DNA of 64,000 bases from Enoplolaimus lenunculus (lineage: Eukaryota; Nematoda; Enoplea; Enoplida; Thoracostomopsidae): the NCBI GenBank assembly GCA_030248215.1, contig JASANG010000295.1, positions 186,001-250,000 on the forward strand, given 5' to 3'. Under the pieces are notes generated by a model. That model did not search any database. It was not told the DNA's origin and was given only the letters and a program-made list of their open reading frames with translations. Made by a program: the position numbers and the translations under genes. Position 1 is the stretch's first letter. Every line of letters begins with the position of its first letter. Positions 36,119 through 48,100 of the stretch are shown in pieces.

Positions 36119-39100
36119 GTAAATAATGTTTAAAATACAAACCGGCTGAGGGAGTGGGATTAGAGATGCCGGGCTTCTCCCAGGAAAATGCTGAATTTTT
36201 TTGAAAAGCGTTTGGTCCGCTTACAGTGAGCATTGGGCCAACAGGGTCGTGGCCACTGCCTATCGTTTTTAAAAGCCTTATTTCGGTTAATAAACATGGT
36301 TTAGAAGCAGTTTATTTAGGTTCAAACTGTAATAAAACATATACATTTGCTGTGGCCGTTCCCAAACCAGAATTCTGGCTACACATTGGTATGGCAACGA
36401 ACCTGTTTTTCCTTTCGAAAATGTAGCCTTATACTTGGTATATTTCGTTAACTGTTCGTGGCAGGTTTGCGGTTGTCGTGGGTTTAGCGTATAAAGCCTG
36501 ACACGTACATGTGACGTTTTTTTCAATTCTTCTCACGACAGATGCAAATTTCTCACGTGCAGGTCACAAAGTTTTAACAGCAACTTGAGAAAATTGTAAC
36601 ATAGTGTATGCAAATTATTGTGGAAGATGCATAAATGAATTATATTTATTATTATTTTTAGTGCAGAACATACAAGATCTGAAAATATCACACGGATTCT
36701 GAATGAACTAGTAAATGCTCAAGGTCCAAACAAATATGACAAACGACTCAGGCCCAATTATGGAGGTACACAAAAACGCAAAGTGGTCATTGGCCGCTTG
36801 TAAAAATTTGAGATCAACGCAAATGGTACCGATATAATAATTTTTTATTTTTTTCTAGCGTAATGGAAATAGCTGTGCCTAATACATTGGAAATTTTTGT
36901 TCATGTACGCTTTCCCGCACATTTTCCCGTACAGTTAAGCTTAGGCTGACGCTAAAAAGACTTCGCTATGTCTAAGTCTGTTTTTAAATCTGAGCCTGCG
37001 CGTTTGAATAAAAGTGTCCAGTTTTTGCCAACCACAATTGTGCAGCATTTGACATGAGTTTTCCTCAAAATTTTGCATTCATTCCGTATTTTGAAGTTTA
37101 ACGAAGGTCAGCGTAACAAACAGTAAACTGTATATTTCAGGCGAACCAGTTGATGTTGGCATAACAATACACGTGTCTTCGATCAGCGCAGTTTCTGAAG
37201 TCGAAATGGTGAGTACTGTTTCATTAAATTTATTAGCTAAGTAGTTTAACAAGTTTAAAAATTCATTTGTAATCATCTAAACTTGGTATTAAAAGACAAG
37301 ATTTGTGTTATTTTTTATTTGTTTACACTAAAGCGTACTTAAGTTTTGAAAGTAACAATCCAAAGTATATATAATCTTGCATTATTGCTCAAGCTTTGGA
37401 TGCAAGGCAAAAAACGTTTAATTCAACGGATAGTTGCAATACCGAATATATCAGTAACGAAGGACGGCGGTGGGCAGGTTAAAAATTAATAAGTCAGTAA
37501 CCGAATAACAAGGGGGGTACCCTCTGGAGAGGCCAAATAAATATCAGTCCCCTCCTCTTTTTCGGGTCACTACAGTACTCAATTACCACAAGACGTAAGA
37601 ACCCCGTCAGGATCGAGCGTCAAGCTCTTATACAGAAGTGGTTATGTTAAACGCCTCCCGCTCCAGTCGCTGGGATTCGAATCCAGCATAAAAATAGGTA
37701 TCAGATGAAATAGAAATATTCTTGTGAAAAAGGGTTAAGCAGAAATATAAAAATTGCGAACTCATGGTAAGACATTGACTGTTTGGTGTTGCCAATTTTT
37801 TGCCGCCCTAATGCATTTGTTAACATTTCATTCCAGGATTACACACTCGATATATACCTGAGACAACGGTGGACTGATCCGCGACTTCGCTTTGAAGGCA
37901 TCGAGGGTGATTTAACCATTGGTGTGCATTATATGAAAAGTATTTGGGTGCCTGATACGTTCTTTCCAAACGAAAAGAAGTCATTTTTCCACGAAGCGAC
38001 CACACACAATTCGTTCCTTCGGATCACTCGTGATGGCGATGTTGTCACTAGCCAGAGGTGAGATTTTCGCAAAGGTACGACTTGTCCGGATTAGGTCGTG
38101 GGAAGCGGCGTGGAGTCTATGTCCCCATTGCCAATTTGTGGACCAAAAAGTTTTTGGGACATTTTTGTCGCGATCCGATATTTTCTGCGACCAACCTCAT
38201 AATTCCAGGTAATCATAGCGGAACTCCGCAATGGTTCACGCTTAGTACTCCAGGCCCATATGAATTTAAAATTCGGCTATATGCCACATCGGTTTATTGG
38301 TTTCTGTAGTCCAGGGTAGAGCTTTGCTTGGCGGGTGGTAACAGATGAAGCCACACCAGGCCCGTTTCGTTTCATAAGCAGCTGCCCCACCTGTAACCGA
38401 AAATTTAATTGATTACAACAATTCTATGCTAGGAAAATTTGATTGCCCGTCTGTCTAGAAATCGTCTTACCCCCTCTTCTATGATTTCCTGGCTGCAGGT
38501 CTGCATCGCATGGCCTGAAGCAGTGTCTAGTGGAATACGTTTAACCATTACTTTGTGTCAGGTTAAAAAATACAGTTTAATACGTACATCTTGGTCCAAG
38601 TGCATTTCTACAGTCAATAAACCTGTGACTAAAATAATTTCTGCAATCTGACCGTTCTCATGTTCGTGTGTCACGGTCAAGATTACGCCTCGCGAGCATC
38701 CCCGTGCGCAGCTCATAGTGACCCCCTCTCGACTATGATTACCTTATGAACGAGCTACCGATGCCTGCCACACGTACACCGAGGATCCATGTAACTCACG
38801 AAGTATTCGTGTTATGGGCCCCATGTGATTTAAAGAAAATTCGTGTTATGTGCCGACGACCTTCGCAAAACTATGAGGCCTCCGTTACTACAATACGGGG
38901 TCATGTATAGAACAGGGCCGGAACATTTTCCTGCGGGGCTGTAATAGAGTCAGCTTAAGGTATACACTAATATTTATGCTTAGGTTTAGTCTTAGGTTTA
39001 TGAATAGGCTCATTGTTAGGCTTAGGCTTATGAATAAGCTCATTGTTAGGTTTAGGCTTATAAATAGGCTCATTGTTAGGCTTAGGCTTAGGATTAGGCT

Positions 39101-42100
39101 TAGGAATATGTTTATACTACTGTTCCGGTCCTGTTCTATGCATGCTCCACAATATGCATAAAAATTACGCTTATTTTATATTTTTATATTTTAGGTTAAC
39201 GATTACTGCGACATGCCCAATGTTTCTTCATCTATTTCCATTAGATTCACAAGAATGTACGCTTGAAATCGAAAGTTGTAAGTAGGTTTTGTCGCAGCAG
39301 TTGCATTTTTGCAAATAGTTTGTCAATTAATTGTAAGCCTGGAGAGCCTTTGTTTTTAAGCTGAAGTTTTAGATTTTTTTGCAGAATTTTGAGCTATACA
39401 TTTGCTTCTTGTTTTAATTTAGTAGAAAAAATTTCAGTTACTGTCGGTAAATGCTTCAGATTTTCATACGTGGACCCAAAACTAGCCGTTTTGTTTTTAC
39501 TTATTCCATGCTGTCATAATTCTATCGTTTAGCGACTCTTTCTTTACATTTATAGCACTCAATAGTTTGCATTGCATGTCGCCACTTTTATTTTCTTTAT
39601 GTTTCATTTTAATATTTTATATTTAGTTTGAGGCTCAGGCTTAGGTTTAGACTACCGTTTGCACATCGTTGCCAGAAAACTTAAGGTTTTGCAATGTTTT
39701 CAACGTATGCTTGCTGACGGAATTGGTCTGGCTTTTATTCAATGTTTCAAGCAGCTATTAAACGTTGAAATAACCAAGCCTATATTGCAACGCACAATTT
39801 ACTCAGCATGTGTTGCAAGATACTTACTGTTTGCTAATGCATGATATTCTTGCTTCATGTTTGTCTTGCCATGTAACTTTTGTTTAATATGAATCACGGA
39901 GATGAAAAATACCGGAGCCGGAAGTGAAGCAAAATTTAGTAGTTAGATCATGTTGAATTTGCTTATCTGCAATGTGTTTCCAGACGTGTGAGAGTCATTC
40001 TTAGACAGACACTGATTGGGAGGTACCCTGAGGTTCAAGTTTTCCCTCAATTTGGAAAATGATCTTTGTAAAAATCGTTGTACTGGAAGACACAAAATTT
40101 ACTCTCGTGTATTTTTAGGTCGCAAGACATAAGGTTGAGTTGCCAACTCACTTTTAAACATTCCAGCTGCATCCTTATGCTTAGAACTTGTATGACTGGT
40201 TGTAAGTGTAGGTTGCACATGCTGTATGTTATTGTCATACTGCAGATTTAGATATAACAATGAATTTAGTCTAAAAGGCTTATATATAACATAACTTGTG
40301 AATGAAGTATAATGAATGTGATTAGATGCAAATGTTGTAGATGTTTAAAATTTACAGCTCGATACGTCTATTACAAAGTGTTTCCTTTTTAGCGTTTTCT
40401 CCTAAATTATAGCATTTAGAGAATGATAATTTTATTAATGTAAAAACATAGCAGTTTGGCCTAGGCCAATTGGTAATTAACCGGAATAGCAGATTGGCCT
40501 ACGTCATATATATTTGTTATGCTGACTAAAAGCAGTGATAAGGTTTTGTAGAAATTGTACCTATAGCACAATGGTTAACATTTCGATAAATATGAATGAA
40601 AATATAGGTTAAGCACTCCGACTGTATGTTTAGCAGGCGGAATTTAGAAACATTTTACATGGCTAGTCTTGCTTCATTTTAAATATTTGCGAATTTACCG
40701 TTTCGAGAACTCACATACAGATTCGGTTCGCGTAAATGTCAATTGTATTCTGGCTACAATTTTTTCGAAACATAATGAGAGTTTAAAATATTTTCCAAAA
40801 AACAGTCTGCAACTTTTATTCAATATAGCAGTGTTGTGTGGTTTAAAAATACGTGAACTTTTCAACAAAAATGAACCTCGATCAATTGGGATTAAAAGTG
40901 TTTCTGTTTATTCCAAGAAATGTGAAGGAAATGCGTCTATCATACCGACCGACCATGTATGGATATCTGCACAAGATTTATTGTTGAATGATTGGCGAAA
41001 CGAATCACTGTGTCCGGAAGGTAAGTTGGATAATTAAAATTACGACTCTTGTACACTTTTTCACACAGGCTTACGATTAAGCGTTACCTACGTCTAAGGC
41101 TGAGAATAAGCCTAAGCCGTAACTATAAATGTGTGCGGCAAGAGCCAACATGGCAAACTTTAAAATAGTTTTGGTTTCGAGAGCTATTGTTTCGAAGTGC
41201 ATATACACTGCAAAAAATGGTCAGTCAAATTGACTCTCTCTGAAATAGGCTTTTCGTTACTACACAAATTGAGTCAAATTCGACTCCGCCATAGTCAAAT
41301 TCGACTCACCCGAGTCGCTTAGTATGTCGAATTTGACTCTTTTTGTGTAGTATTAACGAAAAGCCTAGTTCGAAGAGAGTCAATTTGACTCACTATTTTT
41401 TGCAATCTATATTGAACAAACACGTACGTATTAATCTCAATAAGTATTGCATGGATTAAGTAGTTATTGCACTAGCACATGCGTGATCACGTTGAAACTG
41501 CAGTTAGAGTACCTTAAAAATTTTGGTTTGCATTGGTTTTATTTTTTGGCGAAAATATCTTCGAATTTTAACAAACGTCTTAAAAGAAACTCAGTCACAT
41601 ATTTTTTGAAATCGGAGATTGTTCCCGAAAATGTAAGCAGTAGGTAGTTCAGTTACCTATAAAATAATTTAATTTTTTAAAAAGTTTGCGTAGTATAAAT
41701 GCGGTACCATAGCCAGAAGAAAAGCGAAACCCTGAGCCTTCTAGAAAAAGTTTGGCCCACCTGCGAGATATATTAAATCCTCGGATGCTCTTCTGGAAAC
41801 TGTTTGCCTTCCAGTATATTGAGCTGACTAGTGGCCTGTGTAAAGCAATGACATGAATTGCACGAAACACAGTGCATGTATTTACTAGTACTGCACATGC
41901 ACTATATAATTTTTGTTTCTGTAGATATACGGTACATATTAGCTAGTATATATCGACCACACATAATATACGTAATGGTTATAACACATGAATGAATACG
42001 ACTGCGCGGCTTAAGCCACTCCAGCTATTTTTTTCAACTATTAACTCCTATTTGCTAAAAACTGTTACTTTGGTCAAAAATTTACAAATATTCTCTTCAA

Positions 42101-45100
42101 TGTTTTACTAAAATAAATAATAGAAATGACTTTCTCAATAATTTTTCTTTTAACTTTTTTCTCGCGTATTTACTTTTATCCCAGATTTTTACGTTCTTTA
42201 CCTTTCCAATTGGTTACCTTGAAAAACAGTACTTTGATTGTGAATATTTGCTAAGAAATTGGAAACCGCTTTCAGATTCGTTATTGCGGTGTACGGTGTT
42301 TGATTAGATAAATTTTAATTTAATGTTTCAGATGGATATTCGACACTGAATATTCGCTATTACTGGAGTAAAGGTGAAAAATCGGTGACGAAAGCTGACT
42401 TCAAACTACCTCAATTTAACATTACCAGTTATCACATTTCTGAGCACACGATTGGACTTAGCACAGGTAACATTATTTTGTTCTAGTTTTATGGTTAACA
42501 TTAAATTGCTAAACTCATTGAATAAAGTGGCTTGTTTTGTTTGTTCTTTGCTAACTTTCGTGAGGTATATTATCCCTTTTATGCCTTCCAAGTGTGTCTT
42601 AATGTTTTCACCAAGTATCCACGCCAAGCAGAAAACTGAAACGAAACACTGCGGGCCAAGGCGTATATACAAAAAGAAAAAAGCATGACCGTTACAGGAT
42701 TTTGTAACAAGAAGTTACGGTTCTATAAAAATTTCGAAGAGGTTTTTTGTTACAAACTGAACATGTATTTAAAATCCCTGTACAAAAATCCCAAAGTGGG
42801 TTTTAACCCCTAACCACCCTGGCTTTTTTACCCTTGACAAAAGAGAATATATGTTTCCGAAAATTCTGCAAAAATAAGAAAACAGTACTTTGTCTGTTTT
42901 TTTTTCAGGAAACTACTCAAGACTACTGTGTGCCTTTACGTTCTCGCGTAGCATCGGTTTCTATCTGATCCAAATCTATTTGCCTTCACAACTGATCGTC
43001 ATAATTTCATGGGTATCGTTTTGGTTGAGTCGAGACGCGACTCCAGCTCGAGTCAGCTTAGGCGTCACAACGGTGCTAACAATGACCACGTTGATGACGA
43101 CAACCAACGCGGCAATGCCAAAAGTTTCATACGTCAAATCAATTGACATTTATTTGATGACGTGTTTCTTAATGGTTTTTGCATCATTGCTTGAGTATGC
43201 AGTGGTCGGATATTTGAATAAACGGCTACGTATGCGTCGTGATACGAAAATGAAGAAACAAAACGCAACTGCTACCGCGTTGAGTGCTAAGACGTACCCA
43301 GACGCGGCGAGCGGCGGTCTGCTGTTTGCTGAAGTAAGTTGTGGCGGTGCAGGGCAGGAAAAGCTAGAGTTATCACGAATGATTGAGCAGTGGCGGATTC
43401 CACTGCATGCGCGGTGGGGGGGCTTAAACCTGCTTTCTCAAGCTAGTAGTAGTTGCATACTTTTCGTTCTTTAACATGTGTTTCTGTGAGTGTTGGCTTG
43501 GTGCTCGCAGAAATAAGCTAGTTGGCAATTTGGGCGGCCCTACGGTGAAGAATAAGTTTAGCCAGTGGCAGATCCAGGGGTAGGCAGTGGGGTTACACCG
43601 GCTTTTTAAATCAGCAAATGGTAGTATTCACTATAATTATTTCACTTAATACCTTTCTTTATCAAATAAATATTTGCTTAAAAATTTGTGTCGTTACTTC
43701 TATGACGGCGTACGGCATATAGAATTTTGTTAAACTAGAAAAATTCACAATAGGTCTTGCAACTTTCGAATCAGTGAATGACGTACATCGAAGTTTAGCA
43801 CATGTTTTCAGGTTTGTTTTATTCTACTTCTGTGCTAATTTTGATTTTCGCAATTGCAACAGTTCGTCAGTTTGAAAACCAATCGTTAAATTAGTAATAG
43901 GTGTTACATGCATTTGAGAATATAAGCCCTTGTGTCAGAATTCACCTGGTATTTTCTAGGACAACCAGCGTTCTACTGACATTTCATCAAGAAAAGTTTC
44001 GTCAAACTATACAACGCAGCTCGTTTCGCAGTATGGAGGTGCGAACAGTGTTAACACGTCGAAATTAATTCATCGTCCAGTCAACGCAAATTATGCAAAT
44101 GTACCGTTTAACCAGTCGTCAATTCCAGGCAAGCATTATCCATTTTCCAATAAACTTGCATACGCCGTGTCACAATTTCTATCGCCGGTGAGAAAAAATC
44201 ACGACATAAGTATGCATGCATGACATGCCTTTGAGGATTATGACATAGTGTACGCAACTTATTGTGGACGATGCATTATGTAATAAGCTAAAAATTGATT
44301 TGGGCAGTCTCTATGTAGGAGAATATACGTGATATATACTACTTATTTAGCGCCGCGTACGACAGAAAAAAATTTTTCTCGTTCGCCAGACTTGCTCGCA
44401 AAAATCTTATTTTGAAGGTATACATTCTCAAAAGAAAATCCAAATTCTAGATACACTTCTGCGTATATACTATATAAGTTTTGTTAAAAGATTTTCTAAT
44501 TTCAAATTTGAAAATGCGTAAAAGTCTGAAAAAATAATTAGCGTATACCAGATGTAAAATATATGGCTAACAAAAGTAATCCTTTTCAAAACTGATAGAG
44601 CAGTTATGTCTCATTTTTCTCACAGTTGGCTAAGTCTCCTGAACATATTTGAACAACTGGTTAATGCTTGACACAGTTGAGTTTATGGACTGCAATTGAA
44701 AATTTTTCCATTATGGTTATTAATTAGCAAATTTTTTCAACGCAACATTTGTGACTTACAGGACTGCCAGCCGCTGGTGAAACACTGCTTCCAGGCATCG
44801 ATGGTGGCATCCAGTCTTTCATGGCTCCAAACCATCGCTACTCAAACGAACTTCCGATGCCCGGCGGCGACCGCCCTCCTTCGTACCAGCTGCATTCGCC
44901 TGCATCTGCTTACGGCAGGGGTGGGCCCGGAGCTGGTACAACACACCCAATTGTAAGCTCGCCGTACTCCGCGCAACGCCTCGCGGATCCAGTCGGAAGT
45001 CAAGTTAGAGCCCAACTTACTCAAGGATCGTTTGATCATCGTCAAAGTTCACTTTCGCTTCAACCAGAACAATTGAAAAAAATTAAATTAACTCCTGAAA

Positions 45101-48100
45101 CCCGTCGTACTCATTTCGGACTGTCCCCTTCGGCGATTGATAAGTATTCACGAATAATTTTTCCGCTAACGTTTACACTTTTCAACTGCGTTTACTGGAG
45201 CGTTTACTACTATATTAGTAAGAAACCGCCGCATTTACAATGAAAACCGCAACTAGTAACTAATTGCAGTAGTGGTTATACAAAAAAGTTATTGTTAACG
45301 ACGTATTACGAGATTGCAAGATAAAGTTTCAGGTAAATGTTTAAAGACTTGATTCATGGAATATGGTTAAAACGAAATATTGACTCTATTTTTAACCTTT
45401 GAAAATTTTCAGCAATAATATTGCGTTTCGATACCGGTTTCTGGACATTATTCATGGTGATTCAACAAGCAGACTTTACCATCTTATTGCAGCTAATTTG
45501 CAAGATTAGCAATACCGTTCAGGTTGGCTTCTGTGCAAAAATTACAAGCCTCGCTTTGCAAGCGAATTCTTCGAAACTCAACTTTAAGCATAAGCGTAAA
45601 CCTAAACATAAGCCTAACCGTAAACCTGAGCGTTCCAGTTTCGAATTCACCCGGTCTTCCAGTGGGCAGAACCCTGTAATTAACATGGGCAGTGATTCGT
45701 ATGTATGTGACAGGCGTAACCTCTATTTTTACTGATTTAGATGATATTTAATTCAAAGATCATTAAAATGTGTTTGGTATTAGGGATAAAGTACCGAACA
45801 TGGTGTTAAGCAAACTCATTGGCATGTTCTGACCCCATACAGTACGTACATACCTGAATGTCAAAGTGTTCGCAACAGAACAATGTTATCGATTGTGTTT
45901 ATTTTCAGAGAATATTTTTTCGCATGAGTCGTGTCAAAAATTAAACGCTATTTTAAACGCTTCTAGCGCTTCATACAGTATCTTTGAAAACTGTATTTAG
46001 TTACTGGTCGAAAAAATAACGGCCGGCCGGGTCGGCGGTAGACACATACCGGCTAGGCCGGGCTGGCCTGGCCCGTGTCCAATTGTTAAATATTTTCTAC
46101 TACGACCGTGTGAACTCTAAATTACTGCTGATGTTAGTTGCTTCACAATGAAACATTGTATTAAATCAAGACAACTATAAAAATATTTTTACAACCAAGT
46201 TTAGGATAAAGTTAGGTTATCTGGGCAAAATTCAGCCATTTCTTAAAATATTTTACAAATATATAAACCGTGCCATTAAAACAAAAACATTTGATTCCAA
46301 CAATCAAATATCACTGAGAAATTTGAATTGAAAACACTACTCTAGGTTAAGTTTTATACTTATATTGACTAAATTTTTCAAACACTTACACTAACGCAAT
46401 TCAACTCATAGCTACTCATGGTGATGTTGCCGTGTTTCAAACTGTTATATCGGCAATACATAAAAAGAATTTTATTTAATTTTACTTGATTTAAAATTAA
46501 ATATTTCTCTGTTATAAATATTGACGAAAAAGCGGGAATTACGGGCGGACCAGCCACACCGGCCTGTCTTACCGCGAGCAAGCCGGAGCCGGGCCGACTG
46601 GCCAGGCCTGCCGGCCGGTCTGCTGCCGGTTCCATTACTGGCATAAAACAAGCTATTATAGTAAACGCTTTTCTCAACGTTTGCGTAACAACTAATGTCT
46701 CATCAAAATAAATTTTTTTCAAAACTCGGAAATATTTTTGTATTTTGGACATGATTCCTAAAAGTTAATAGTGTTATCATAAACAAATTTTGCATACAAC
46801 TGGACTGCATATGTTTTCCGAATATTCGCCAGTACTTAGCTAGTTGCAATTGAAATAGCAGATTCAGAAATATATGAAGGGAGTGTGCAACATTTAGTAG
46901 TGAAAATACTTGGGAACCAAATGAACGAGAAGCCAATTCCAATAAAAATTTTTGTTTTGTGTCAATCCAATGGTTTATTGTTCGGGGGCTATGGCCTAGG
47001 TGCCCACCTTGGATCCGCCAGTTTCTAGTTGTTTGGTAACAGTTGCTGTTTGCAATTATGTTTTTATTATCTTTCTCTTGATGGACCAATGCAAATTTTA
47101 ACTTCTTTTCTTGTTTTTCACTTTTACTGTCTAATTATTCTGTTTATGGTAATTAGCGAAAAAGATATTAATTAAGCATGTTGATATTCACATATTGCAC
47201 GTTCTACTATTTCAAATATATCATCTACTACAGTTGGATTTTAGAATTCTGTCTGTCGTTCCTAAAATACAATGTTTACTGTTAAAATTTTTGCCAAGTC
47301 ACTAAAGTGATACTCAAGCCGCATTAAATAACGTTTATATAATCATATATTACAGAAAACACCATTATTTTGAAAACGTTAGTTCAAAACCATATTATAT
47401 GGACTTAATTTCAGCTGTTCTTTTTATCGGATTTGCGAACAATTTTCATTGCGCATTGCGTCGGTTCAAAGTTGGGCTTTAAACCAGTATGACATGAAAA
47501 GTTTACGATTGATTCGCTGTTTTTGTATATTTTAGTAATGCGACTTTATAATATACTTTTCAAATGCATCTTTTCAAAGATTTAGCTTGCTTGTCTTTTT
47601 AGTGGGGACATACGCGATTAAATATCCTTATGGTAGCTGATATTAAGTGATGAACCGTAAAAGTGTGCGGCAAATCAGCTTATGACATGGTTTGGTTCCG
47701 TTGTTTTGTAAGAACAACTTTAATGTTGTATTTTGTCAAATTGAGGATAATAACGATTTTAAATCACAAATCAAATGATAGATAACTAGTTGCAGGTCAT
47801 CTAGTCAGCAAATGCTTGTTCGCCGAACCGACTAAGGTAAGAAATCTGCAAAACGGCCACGAGTTCTACAAATAAGTTTAGGACTGGTGCTTAAAGTAAT
47901 AGTTCACAAGTTAGGCCAATTCGCAGTTGTGAGTGACTTGGTATCGATTGATGGGTAAGAATTTCTTACGCCACATTTGCGTCAAAATTCGTTAAATCAA
48001 CCAGCAGTGGAAATAGTACAAATAATGAGTTAGGGTTGTGCTATACTTGTTGCGCGTCATGTCAAAAGTAACGAAACGCGCGCAGTGTCGCGTCATCAAG

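Larger units (their letters stand above)
39278..42331. other. Intron between shared exon 5 and cassette 1
   Basis: This 3-kb intron carries a foldback MITE (41205-41410), degenerate CTAAGCC hexamers (41070-41125), a short CCGGAGCCGG fragment (39897-39930) and an open frame with a strong donor (40669-41021, listed separately). Any splice choice among the four cassettes is made from the donor at 39278. Confidence 0.6.

Noticed and set aside
38058-38309. Open frame continuing past receptor exon 4
   Set aside because: It is intronic: the GTGAGA donor at 38058 joins in phase to the Cys-loop exon, and the read-through sequence has no receptor similarity.
38901-39147. TTAGGC-like hexamers as an interstitial telomere
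   Set aside because: The hexamers are degenerate, bounded by inverted repeats and recur in many dispersed copies with the same ends, as expected for a transposon.
46020-46640. GC-rich GGCCGGCC blocks as a CpG-type promoter for cassette 2
   Set aside because: The two blocks are short, roughly inverted to each other and repeat-like, about 2.2 kb from the next exon; nothing ties them to transcription.
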